DNA of 64,000 bases. It comes from Fluoribacter dumoffii NY 23. GTDB taxonomy: Bacteria; Pseudomonadota; Gammaproteobacteria; Legionellales; Legionellaceae. The first letter of the stretch is position 1. Each line of letters opens with the position of its first letter. Under the pieces are notes generated by a model that was not told the DNA's origin, searched no databases, and saw nothing but the letters and a program-made list of their open reading frames with translations. The stretch covers positions 3,192,325-3,256,324 of the forward strand of contig NZ_CM001373.1 of assembly GCF_000236165.1 (NCBI RefSeq), written 5' to 3'. This document shows positions 54,922 through 63,823 of this stretch, in pieces. The position numbers and the translations under genes are program-made.

Positions 54922-57765
54922 TTAGTGTAAACCCTGCACGACCTCCTGCAGCGTAATGTAATCAAATTTAAAACCCTGCTCGAGCAATCTTTGCGGCTTT
55001 ATTCGCTCAGAGTCTGTTAATACCACAAATGATTGGCCAATGAGCCATTTCAAAAGGGGAGCAGGCAAAGGGAGTCCCCATTGGGTCCATCGCAATTCCT
55101 TCATCATCTCAAAATTCCTGCAAGGTTGGGGAGAGCTTATGTTGACAGCGCCGTCCATTATCGTGTTATTACGAGCAATAAATTCAATGGCTTTCACCAC
55201 ATCTTTGATATGCACAAAGGGCACGAATTGGTCTCCCACACCCATTTTATCTATATTGAAAAGCCCCGAGAGCCTTAAATAGGGTAAAAGTCCGCCGGCG
55301 TTAGAAAATACATGCCCAATTCTTAAATTGACAACATTGCAATTTGCATTGTTTGCTCTCCGTTCAATTTCTGCACACACCTCAACTCTGAATTTTGTTC
55401 CAGGTTCATTATTAAGGATTGGGGTACTTTCTTCAGTCAAAACCGCATCGCCAGCATCACCATAAAATCCAGCGGCTGAAGCCTGCAGATATTTTAGGGG
55501 TTTTTCGCGAGCCTTTTCTATGTTTTGGGTTATCGTAGCAATTGTTTTGTAACGTGATTCCGCAATATCTGCTTTTACAGAAGAGCTCCATCTTTTAGCG
55601 CCAGCATTTGCCCCGCTCAAATTTAATATAATGGTGTTCCTATCAATAAGATCCGACCAGTCTTCATTGATATCTCTGATTTTCACCCCCTCAACATTTA
55701 TTTTCGTCTTTAAAGAACGGCTTAAACAATAAACGTCGTAACCCTTTTTAATAAACTCCACACAAACCTCTTTTCCGATCATTCCTGAACCACCGGCTAT
55801 AATCAGCCTGTTATTTTTTACTCCCTCGTTTCGGTCTAATCGAAAATCCCCATAATAATGCAGTAGGGTTCCCATCACGGGAAAGGAAATTTTACCGTCG
55901 AATGTCCACCCTTCCGTTGTGGGCTTTTCAATCCATACTGATTTGGGCAACAGAAAAGCCGGTAAGGGTATTTTAAATAGATCAAAGAAGCTTAGGCCTT
56001 GAGACTCATAAACTAATGACTTGTCAGCTTGAATTTTTAGGGTGTAAACAAATCGAATTGCCTTATCCCAAAAACCACCTATTCCTTCACTTAAGTACAT
56101 TTGTCTTTTAAATCCGCAAAAAGACGAATGGGTGGTTGCATAGCTTTTCTGCTGCGGCGTTTTATAGCCAAATACTCTTTTCCAACATTGAACATCTTGA
56201 GATAAATTAATCACTTCGGCGTAGAACAGTTGCTCGCGCATTTCTGCAGGAAACCCGGCAAAAAAGCCGAATAACCTGGCAAAAAAAGAAGGTTTTTTAA
56301 CTGTAACAACCCCTAAACCGCTTCCGCCCCTATCTGAGGTTTTAAAATCTTTTATGTGCTTGTCCAGTGCCTGGAAGTTTGTGGCAATTCGCGCGAACAA
56401 AGATGAGGCGGCATCGTCAGCAATCGATAAAGGGGGAACTTGCCAATAGAGCAATCTCCGGGATCCCCCAAGGCTAAGGGAAACTACGTATTCAAATATT
56501 TGCCGCTGGAGGGAGGGAATCACAAAAGAAGCAGTATGCATAAGGCCGTTTCTTACCCTCCGTAGAACAGGATTTTTAACCTGCCCCACCTTGGCTACGA
56601 GATCAGCGGTTCTTTGCACGGTCTGCGCACGTGATTTTCGTCCCTTCTCGTATTCCGCAATTCCGTGCAGATAATCTACCCTGTTCAATTTAGAGGCCAG
56701 GTAAGCTGCATCTTCGATACACAAGCCTGCTCCTTGGGCAATATTAGGTGCAGTCGCATGCGCTGAGTCCCCCAATAGGACAATCCGATTATCTCGTGCG
56801 GTCCAGGGAAAGTGTTCCACACCTTCAATTTTTGCAATATCTGTTCTCAATATTTTATTAGTTAAACGGATCAATTCTTCATAATGCACAGCCACATCAC
56901 CTGAGTGTGTAAGAACAGGTTTCCAGGAACGGACTAAATCGATTAAAAATTCCTTGGTTTCCTCATCGACAATTTGGACCCCATCAACTGGGGCGAGATA
57001 TTTGTGGTTTTTATGCGTTTTAATAGCAATAAACCAAAAGACAGCTGGAGGTTTAAGAGGCACATAACCAAATCGCAGGGAATGACTCCCGTATTGTTGC
57101 GACATGCTGTGGCCCCAGGTCTCGAAGGCAACAGACCACCAGGGGTATTTTGAGCCTTCAGGAATGAGGGTATTTGCACGAAAATAAGTATAGCCAAGCT
57201 CCGTCTCCAAAACTGGAGGCAGCCCTAATTCAGCCATCAGGCAATTTCTAATTTTAGAATGAATGCCATCACAAGCGATAAGTAAATCCCCTCGATACAA
57301 TTTACCGCCCTCAGATTTGATGACAATTTGCTCCTTGTCTCTCTCGTAATGGGATATTTTTTGGGAAGTCACCATTTCAATTTCTTTTGGAGCCTCCAAA
57401 GCGGCAGACAGCATTTTTATTAACTCGTAACGATCCATACATTTTACGGGGAATCGCTCTGCAAAGGTATCACTGGCTCTTGCCAAAACTCTTCCCTGAG
57501 GATCCCGGTAACTCGCAGAAGGCATGTCATAACTAAATTGTTCGATGAACTTTTGATAATCGGGGATATTTTTTAATACCGCTTGGGCTGGAGGCCAAAT
57601 GCCGATCCCCCCCCCTATGCTTTGCTCGCTGGAACCTAAATGTGAGCGGGATTCGAACAAGGTTATCTTGAATTTTACTTTTTTATTGCCATGAACTAAC
57701 AAGTTAGCTATAGCCAATCCCGAGATTCCACTGCCTACTATTAAAACATGTACTGGTTTAACCAC
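54922..57765 (-). CDS. triple fusion: FAD monooxygenase, DUF4166-like, TIGR01777-type epimerase
   Basis: A single frame of about 947 residues. Part one (to about 400) is a class A flavin monooxygenase: HVLIVGSGISGLAIANLLV, IACDGIHSKIRN, and LLGDSAHATAPNIAQGAGL. Part two (about 480-650) resembles DUF4166 (CWKRVFGYK, YTLKIQADKS, PLPAFLLPKS, FPVMGTLLHYYGDF). Part three (about 655 to end) is a TIGR01777-type NAD epimerase: IIAGGSGMIGKEVCVEFIKKG, LSGANAGAKRWSSS, LQASAAGFYGD, ending in a DUF1731-like tail. I use GTG 57765 because AAAGGA precedes it; the frame extends eight codons to a TTG. Combined redox action on one lipid or polyketide-like substrate is inferred. Confidence 0.85.
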   Translation of the reverse strand: MVKPVHVLIVGSGISGLAIANLLVHGNKKVKFKITLFESRSHLGSSEQSIGGGIGIWPPAQAVLKNIPDYQKFIEQFSYDMPSASYRDPQGRVLARASDTFAERFPVKCMDRYELIKMLSAALEAPKEIEMVTSQKISHYERDKEQIVIKSEGGKLYRGDLLIACDGIHSKIRNCLMAELGLPPVLETELGYTYFRANTLIPEGSKYPWWSVAFETWGHSMSQQYGSHSLRFGYVPLKPPAVFWFIAIKTHKNHKYLAPVDGVQIVDEETKEFLIDLVRSWKPVLTHSGDVAVHYEELIRLTNKILRTDIAKIEGVEHFPWTARDNRIVLLGDSAHATAPNIAQGAGLCIEDAAYLASKLNRVDYLHGIAEYEKGRKSRAQTVQRTADLVAKVGQVKNPVLRRVRNGLMHTASFVIPSLQRQIFEYVVSLSLGGSRRLLYWQVPPLSIADDAASSLFARIATNFQALDKHIKDFKTSDRGGSGLGVVTVKKPSFFARLFGFFAGFPAEMREQLFYAEVINLSQDVQCWKRVFGYKTPQQKSYATTHSSFCGFKRQMYLSEGIGGFWDKAIRFVYTLKIQADKSLVYESQGLSFFDLFKIPLPAFLLPKSVWIEKPTTEGWTFDGKISFPVMGTLLHYYGDFRLDRNEGVKNNRLIIAGGSGMIGKEVCVEFIKKGYDVYCLSRSLKTKINVEGVKIRDINEDWSDLIDRNTIILNLSGANAGAKRWSSSVKADIAESRYKTIATITQNIEKAREKPLKYLQASAAGFYGDAGDAVLTEESTPILNNEPGTKFRVEVCAEIERRANNANCNVVNLRIGHVFSNAGGLLPYLRLSGLFNIDKMGVGDQFVPFVHIKDVVKAIEFIARNNTIMDGAVNISSPQPCRNFEMMKELRWTQWGLPLPAPLLKWLIGQSFVVLTDSERIKPQRLLEQGFKFDYITLQEVVQGLH

Positions 57766-58217
57766 GGTCTTTCCTTTAATGCGAAGCAAGTTATTTGATT
57801 ATACACCTCAGCAAGGCGGAAGATTGGGAGATGATACTGGGTTTATCTCCCTAGTTGATATTGTAATTGAATCATGGAAAATTAGGTATTTCTTGTCTTG
57901 CAGTTCTTTGTATTTTTTGAGATAGCGCCCCTTAAGGATTCTAAATAACTGTCGTGGTGATTAATCGGATTCTGTCTTATCATCTTTCATAATTATCTCA
58001 CGTCTTAAATTTCTTTGAAGTATAGTTGCCAAATAAAAAATCTATTGGTACGAATAACAAACTACATGATTAAAAAAACCATTATTCAAATGTAAGTAAT
58101 TGACTCATTTGAAAATTTTAAGCCTGACTTCTATATTTAAAGTTTACCCTTTTTTCTGGGATAACTCTTATAAAGCATTAAATTCATCACTTTAAAAATA
58201 AGAAATGGAGCTTGCTT
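57766..58217. other. long intergenic region
   Basis: About 450 AT-rich bases between divergent genes. No gene, RNA or clear hairpin was seen. It should hold the promoters of both the fusion gene and the phospholipase-like gene, but I could not fix a convincing -35/-10 pair. Confidence 0.5.
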
Positions 58218-59828
58218 ATGAATACAAATGAACACACGGAATTGGGTGATGCATTGCGTTTTCCAGACTGGAATATCTTGCAAAACAATCCCTATGTCTC
58301 TATAGATGAGAACGGAAGTTTGCATTTGCATATGCAAGGTTTCACTGCAATGGGTTTACCTGAGCCTGTTGAACTAAAACTCTCCGGGGGTAATATTATT
58401 GCCATGTCGGGTGATTATTTTGGCGGCGGGGAGGTTTGCCTCAATTTGCCAACCATTGCAGAATTTAATGCCCATCCTGATGTTTATGACATTAATGGTA
58501 CTTGCAAATCCTTGGGAAAATATCTGATTAAAGAGCCGGTCACTGATGGTGAGGAACAAAAATTAATTAGCTCCTATAAAAAATTGGCCAATAAAGAGGT
58601 GCAGCAACACGACATAGATACAATTTATACCATTGATAAAGCCAATTACATCCCCTTTTCAAGCACTTTAAATTTTTATGTGCAACAACTTATGTTTGCC
58701 CTGAGAGTAAAAAATTACAGTGAAATTCTGGTTAGAAATTTGGCCCACTTCACTCCATGGTCAGTACGTGTTTACACCATCGGTCATCATCTTGCACTTA
58801 AATATGCGCGCATTTTTTATGAGCTCAATCAATTTCTTGCGGATTCGACTTATCAATCCCAGAATAGTGATTTTAATTCTTTGCTCAAACTTCTCGAACA
58901 AACTCCTAAAGGCTTAAGCCATGACAATTTGCAGGATATGGCCTATCGCTACCAGGCTTTATCTTTAGAGATGGAGTTTTTTGCCTTCCACTATTTTACC
59001 GATCACTTTGCTGCAGGCCATATTTCATTTGTAGGTGATTTACGTGCCGAACTTCCAAAACGTTTTGGGCTTTGGGGCAGTATTTTAGTGAATAATTTGC
59101 ATGACGAATTAAACCGCGTAAGGGTCTATACCAAACGCGCTTACGATCCAACCCCGGATAGAACCGAACCTCCAGTTGAAGCCGGGGGAGATGGGGACTT
59201 TGATGTTAGAAATAATTATTTTAACAAGCAAGCTTGCCTGGCTGGAATGACTCGGTCATTGGATGATTTACATCAGGTATTTAAGGGAAAACAGCCTCCG
59301 GCACAGACAGAATATGGTGGTCTTGAGCAGATGCCGGATATTGATGATACATACCGCCAACCACAACCTTTACTGCTGCTTAGAGGTAAAAAAATTTATT
59401 ATCGCACTGACTTAAATCAAATCAGCCTTTTATCTCCATCGCAGTTACGGGCCACGTATAAGGCACCGCTGGAAAATGGATATACTGAATTAAGTAATAA
59501 ATTCGAAGCATTTTTTTTGGTATTAAAACTTCGCGTCATTCCTTTCGCATATGCAAGCCGTATGAAGCCTCTTTCTGCCGACCAACTTGCATTATTGGAA
59601 GCTGAAGAACATGAACTCAATCCTGGCCGAAAACCCATACCCCAACCGCCCCTGGTGCTTGGGCAAAAACCTGTTTCCGTTCCAGCTTGGCAACAACCTG
59701 CAAGCAATCACGTTTTGGTCCAGGGACTTGTCAAGAATGGTTTATTGACTGCGTCGAACAGGAATAGGGGTCTACAGGATGAAGCAGCCATTTTGGATTC
59801 AGAAAAAGCATTCAGCCCTACGTTCTAA
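58218..59828 (+). CDS. zinc phospholipase C-like protein
   Basis: A 536-residue protein resembling the zinc metallo-phospholipases C of Legionella (PlcA/PlcB/PlcC type). Candidate metal ligands are spaced as expected: LAHFTPWSVRVYTIGHHLAL (His177, His190/191) and EMEFFAFHYFTDHFAAGHI (Glu253, His258, Asp262, His263, His268). The N-terminal IIAMSGDYFGG segment (near residue 60) resembles the ALAGDxxG motif of these enzymes. There is no signal peptide, which would favour type IV secretion over type II. The 120-residue Pro-rich C-terminus looks flexible. ATG 58218 follows an ATGGAG box. Confidence 0.68.
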   Translation: MNTNEHTELGDALRFPDWNILQNNPYVSIDENGSLHLHMQGFTAMGLPEPVELKLSGGNIIAMSGDYFGGGEVCLNLPTIAEFNAHPDVYDINGTCKSLGKYLIKEPVTDGEEQKLISSYKKLANKEVQQHDIDTIYTIDKANYIPFSSTLNFYVQQLMFALRVKNYSEILVRNLAHFTPWSVRVYTIGHHLALKYARIFYELNQFLADSTYQSQNSDFNSLLKLLEQTPKGLSHDNLQDMAYRYQALSLEMEFFAFHYFTDHFAAGHISFVGDLRAELPKRFGLWGSILVNNLHDELNRVRVYTKRAYDPTPDRTEPPVEAGGDGDFDVRNNYFNKQACLAGMTRSLDDLHQVFKGKQPPAQTEYGGLEQMPDIDDTYRQPQPLLLLRGKKIYYRTDLNQISLLSPSQLRATYKAPLENGYTELSNKFEAFFLVLKLRVIPFAYASRMKPLSADQLALLEAEEHELNPGRKPIPQPPLVLGQKPVSVPAWQQPASNHVLVQGLVKNGLLTASNRNRGLQDEAAILDSEKAFSPTF

Positions 59829-59899
59829 ATAAAAGTAGCCTGCATCAGATGTGTAACAGGATAAAATCACTTTCATACATTATCTGATACAAGCTGCTG

Positions 59900-61270
59900 T
59901 TATTGACTTAAGGGTAAAGAAGAAGCCATATCTTTTTGCTGAAGGGCATACAGATTACTTTCCGATTTTACTCTCCTAAAATGAGAGAATGTCAGTAAAG
60001 GCGAAGCTTCTTCTTCTTTTGGAGAATGAACCTCTATTGGGTCCGCCGACTGCTCCAATTCCCCCTTCAACTGAGAGACTTCTTTTTGTAAGCGGGTTAC
60101 CTCTGTTTCCAACTCATCCACATGCGAAGTTTTCTTTTGCAAACTATCTGTTAGCAGATTCAAGCGACTGACTTCTTTTTGCAAGGTATCTACCTGAGCA
60201 GCTTTTTCCTCCAGCTCTTTGATTTTACGTTTGTCTGCTTCCTCATTGTCCAGATGGCTAATACCGTTCTCAAGTTCTTTTTGCAATTTGAACAGTTTAT
60301 CGCTTTCTTTTTCTACAATATCCGATTTAGACAACTGCTCAATTTTCTTTTTATCTAATCCGCGCCAACGGCTGACCAGATTTTCAATTCCTGGACGTTC
60401 AACAAACCAGTAAACACTAAGCGCCGCTATGCCCACGGCAATACTTGCAACCACAACAGGCCATGCTGTTACAGCAATAGAAGAAACAAATAACCCTGCA
60501 ATAGCCAGAGCCATAGTTTGCCCCGCAAAAAAGCCACCACTGAAAAAGATAAGGCCAACAACCCCAGCGGTGATGTACTTTCCAGCTTTTAAGTAGGGAT
60601 TATTTAAAGCCAAATTCAACTTGTCCCGCGCTTCTTTTAAATCCAAATGTCTTTGGTACAATAGCACTGCGAGTTCAAGATCGGCTGCAAGTTGTTCTCT
60701 AGTTTTCCCGGCAACCTGATTAATACGCGCGCGGATAGCCTTTATTTCTTTAAATTGCTCAAGTAAAACGTCAACTAATTGCGGCGTTTCTGAAGATTTG
60801 ATCCCTAAATTTTTTGAAATTTGTGCCAAATCAAAGCCATAAAATAAAATCATGGAAAGGACTGAGAAAACAGTACCGGTTATAAAGAAAACAAAAGTCG
60901 GGATCGAGGAAAATATTTCCATGAACGCGGTGATGCTATCAAATCCCTCACAGAAAAAATAAACAGATCCAGCGAGTGCTAATAGGCCGTATTTGGCGAC
61001 AGCAGCTTTACTTGGCCTTTTGTCTTCCTCTTCCTTCACTCCAGGATTTAATGAATTTTTTAAATCTTTTAACAGTGAAGATTGCAAGGCGGATATTAAA
61101 AAAAAGGCCTCGTGATTCGTCTTGGTTTTTGAAGTTTGTGCAAGCCAGGCTAATAAATCTTTGCGAGCAATTGTGGTTGCATTATTTTGCAATAGAGTAA
61201 CGAGATCCGGATTGCTTTTATCTAATTTTGCAATGAGTTCCAAACTGGTTGGACTTAGTGAGATCGTCAT
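59900..61270 (-). CDS. membrane and coiled-coil protein, candidate effector
   Basis: A 456-residue protein with hydrophobic segments at about 91-108, 122-146, 232-265 and 266-290, and a long coiled coil at about 305-410 (heptads in QVDTLQKEVSRLNLLTDSLQ and VDELETEVTRLQKEVSQLKG). The last 45 residues are flexible and Ser/Glu-rich (PKEEEASPLL, LPLSQ), compatible with a C-terminal Dot/Icm secretion signal. There is no signal peptide. Two tandem PmrA-box-like repeats lie upstream (61351-61370). Function unknown. Confidence 0.75.
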   Translation of the reverse strand: MTISLSPTSLELIAKLDKSNPDLVTLLQNNATTIARKDLLAWLAQTSKTKTNHEAFFLISALQSSLLKDLKNSLNPGVKEEEDKRPSKAAVAKYGLLALAGSVYFFCEGFDSITAFMEIFSSIPTFVFFITGTVFSVLSMILFYGFDLAQISKNLGIKSSETPQLVDVLLEQFKEIKAIRARINQVAGKTREQLAADLELAVLLYQRHLDLKEARDKLNLALNNPYLKAGKYITAGVVGLIFFSGGFFAGQTMALAIAGLFVSSIAVTAWPVVVASIAVGIAALSVYWFVERPGIENLVSRWRGLDKKKIEQLSKSDIVEKESDKLFKLQKELENGISHLDNEEADKRKIKELEEKAAQVDTLQKEVSRLNLLTDSLQKKTSHVDELETEVTRLQKEVSQLKGELEQSADPIEVHSPKEEEASPLLTFSHFRRVKSESNLYALQQKDMASSLPLSQ

Positions 61271-61341
61271 ACAGGCCCCCCTCTAATTTTCTGTCTTATT
61301 TGCTCTTCTAAGCAAAACAAGGGAATATATCTGCATTATGA

Positions 61342-61370
61342 TACTGACTAATTATTAAACAAATATTAAA
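61342..61370 (-). promoter_or_regulatory. tandem PmrA-box-like repeats with -10 element
   Basis: Read leftward: TTTAATATT (61362-61370), two bases, TTTAATAAT (61351-61359), seven bases, then TATCAT (-10-like, about 61338-61343). Two nine-base repeats with 11-base periodicity ahead of a -10 reproduce the reported layout of Legionella PmrA sites (cTTAATatT). The seven-base distance to the -10 is the same as at 31419-31440. Confidence 0.5.
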
Positions 61371-61490
61371 TTGTAAAAAAATTTTGTAAAAAATTTACTT
61401 CGTTTTGTTAAATATGCGTAAAATCAAGCAAGGGGCTGATTAATTTCGTTTGGAACTATTGAAACTAAAATTTCAAAAAAGGAAGATTCT

Positions 61491-62179
61491 ATGATTATTT
61501 TGTATTCTTATCCCGAGCTTTTTGGACTCCCAGATAACAATCCTTTTGGTTTAAAGGTGGATACTTTTCTTCGTTTGACCCATATAAATTATCAACAGGA
61601 GCATATAGTTAATATCCAAAATGCCCCCCGAGGACAACTCCCCTACCTGGATGATGCGGGACAAATCATTACGGACAGTAATAATATGTTGCATTATCTC
61701 CAGCAAAAATATGTTAACATCGATCTTAAGCTAACGGAAAAACAAAGAAACCTGCATTTCCTAATTACGCGCATGCTTGATAATCATTTGTATGGGTCAT
61801 GTCCTATTCGCGATGGCAAGATGATCAGTTTTGGCCATTGTTTAAAGCCGAATTTTTAAAACAACTTCCTGAACTATCAGAAACCTCTCTTGAGCAAATA
61901 AGAAAATACAACATAGAAAAATATCATTATCAGGGTATTGGCAGATATTTCCCCAAGGATATATATCAGTCAGGGATAGATGATTTGCAAGCTATTTTGC
62001 ATATTTTAGAAGATAAAGAGTTCATTTTTGGCAGCAGCATCCATACCTTGGACGCGTGTTGTTATGGTTTTTTAGCCAATATTGTCTATTTAAATATAGA
62101 AACCCCATTAAAGGAGTTTATCTTGGATACACCCCTGAAAAATTATACTCATCGCATCAGAGCATTATTAAATTACTGA
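61491..62179 (+). pseudogene. GST-like protein (metaxin/Faxc type) broken by a one-base frameshift
   Basis: The first frame (61491 to about 61795) encodes a thioredoxin-fold GST N-terminus (NPFGLKVDTFLRL, RGQLPYLDDAGQII, DSNNMLHYLQQKY). The second (from about 61797 to 62179) encodes the C-terminal helical domain (YSRWQDDQFWPLFKAEFLKQ, FIFGSSIHTLDACCYGFLAN). At 61793-61799 the sequence reads TATGGGTCATG; one extra T would give Tyr-Trp-Val-Met-Ser-Tyr-Ser-Arg-Trp, the family motif. The gene is therefore interrupted by a one-base deletion, or the base is a sequencing error. Confidence 0.85.
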
Positions 62180-62189
62180 TACGCATGCA

Positions 62190-62642
62190 TTAACTGTTCG
62201 TCCAAATGAGCTCGAGTGCTTGCAGCTCCCTTTCAGATAAAAGCTCATATGTGTTCATTGCATTGGTGGTCAGGTTGGGATAATGTTCGAGGCATTTTTT
62301 AATCAGTTTTAACAAATCACTCTCATTTATCGGCTTGGTAATAAAGTCGATAGCTCCCCCCTTTATTGCCCTAACCGCCATAGGTATATCGCCATAGGCA
62401 GTGATAATAATGACTTTGAGCAAGCAGTTTTGTTTTTTGAGCAGATCAAACAGCTCAAGCCCGTCCATATCAGGCATGCGAACATCGGTAATCAAACATC
62501 CCACATGTTGAGGATTATATTGTTCCAGAAAACTTTTTGCATTCAAGAAAGTTTTAACGTCAAAACTCATCGATTCAAAAAGCCATTTTAAAGCACTTAA
62601 GACATTATCATCATCATCAACAATATAAATGGTCTTATTCAT
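62190..62642 (-). CDS. response regulator with truncated output domain (FixJ-like)
   Basis: A 150-residue receiver protein. Asp53 in CLITDVRMPDMDGLELF is the phosphorylation site; the acidic pocket (IVDDDDN), the Thr in IIITAYGD and Lys in FITKPI are present. After a linker, the LuxR-type HTH begins (YELLSERELQALELI) but stops after about 15 residues at TAA, so the DNA-binding helices are missing. The ATG overlaps the histidine kinase stop by four bases. It is either a receiver-only protein or a gene truncated at its 3' end. Confidence 0.88.
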   Translation of the reverse strand: MNKTIYIVDDDDNVLSALKWLFESMSFDVKTFLNAKSFLEQYNPQHVGCLITDVRMPDMDGLELFDLLKKQNCLLKVIIITAYGDIPMAVRAIKGGAIDFITKPINESDLLKLIKKCLEHYPNLTTNAMNTYELLSERELQALELIWTNS

Positions 62643-63823
62643 TTCGGTCCTGAAATTTGATTTGGCAATCTAAAAGAGCTTACTGTGCCCCCACCTAAAG
62701 TATTTTTTTCTATTTTAAGGCTTCCACCATGAGCTTCAATAATTTTTCTGCAAATGCTTAATCCCAATCCCAACCCATATTCCTTGGTACTGAAACATGA
62801 AGAGAATAGATTATCGAGTACATTTTGCGCAACTCCCGGTCCATTATCGATAATAGAAACCCATATCTCAGAATCAATTTTTTCAATCTTGATAAGTAAT
62901 AAGGGATTTTTTGTGTGGGCGTCAAGCATGGCTTCAAAGGCATTATTAATCAAGTTTAAAAAAACCTGCCGCATTTGATTACGATCCAGGGTAACTTCAG
63001 TCAAATCCTCATCAATCTCATAATGAACTGTTCCTGTAAAATGGGAATAGAACTTGGATAAGACAACGGATTGTTTTGCCAACAATCCCAAATTAACTCG
63101 TTCGAAATGTAATTCCCCATGAGTTACAAAGCGCTTCATGCGTTTAATAATGGAATTTATTAATTCCACTTGTTCCAGGGCTTTTTGGAGGACAGCTATA
63201 AATTCATGTGATTCTTTATTTTCTTGCTGTAGCCGTAAAATACTTCCAAGAAGATAGGAATTTAAAGCTAACAAGGGTTGTGCAATTTCATGGGATAATG
63301 AACATGCAGAATCTCCCGAAAAATAACACCGGGATATTCGATCAAGGGTTGTTTGTTGGAGTTTGATTAACTCCTGGTTCTTTTTTTGTTCTGTAATAAA
63401 ATGCCAGGTTCCGATCATTTTAATGGCATTATTCTCGGCATCCCGTATATAGCGGCCACGAGCTGATACCCACTCATAAGTTCCTTTACGGGATTGAATC
63501 CGGAAGTCTGCTTTGGGATCTTCAAAATAAGCAAGGGATTCAATTAATTTATTGGCAACTTCTTCACGATCCTCTGGATGCAACCGTGTTATAAAATGGT
63601 CAATATGTCCTACTTCACTGTCTGGATTTAATACAGATAAAGACTCAGAATAGCCAAAATCAATCGTTTCATTGGTACTTAAATCCCATTGCCAAACATT
63701 TAATTTGCCAATATCCAATAATTCCATTAAATAATCACGAGAGATTTCATAAGTGAGCGTATTTGCGAGCAGATCCTCAGCGTGCTTCTTTTTTAAGTTA
63801 ATTGGGATCTTGGAATTGATCAT
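62639..63823 (-). CDS. PAS-domain sensor histidine kinase (FixL-like, soluble)
   Basis: A 394-residue histidine kinase without transmembrane helices. A PAS/PAC domain covers about 35-150 (LNVWQWDLSTNETIDFG, FRIQSRKGTYEWVSARGRYI). The phospho-accepting His178 is in SLSHEIAQPLLALNSY; the ATPase domain has N-box FLNLINNAFEAM, DNGPGV, and GLGLGLSICRKIIEAHGG. The QPL after the H-box is typical of the FixL/DctB (HPK4) group. The absence of a haem-ligand signature leaves the signal open. First gene of a coupled pair with the truncated regulator. Confidence 0.92.
   Translation of the reverse strand: MINSKIPINLKKKHAEDLLANTLTYEISRDYLMELLDIGKLNVWQWDLSTNETIDFGYSESLSVLNPDSEVGHIDHFITRLHPEDREEVANKLIESLAYFEDPKADFRIQSRKGTYEWVSARGRYIRDAENNAIKMIGTWHFITEQKKNQELIKLQQTTLDRISRCYFSGDSACSLSHEIAQPLLALNSYLLGSILRLQQENKESHEFIAVLQKALEQVELINSIIKRMKRFVTHGELHFERVNLGLLAKQSVVLSKFYSHFTGTVHYEIDEDLTEVTLDRNQMRQVFLNLINNAFEAMLDAHTKNPLLLIKIEKIDSEIWVSIIDNGPGVAQNVLDNLFSSCFSTKEYGLGLGLSICRKIIEAHGGSLKIEKNTLGGGTVSSFRLPNQISGPK

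Noticed and set aside
61373-61390. two GTAAA motifs resembling a CpxR site
   Set aside because: The gap between the half-sites is eight bases rather than the usual five or six, and the region is A/T-rich, so chance is likely.
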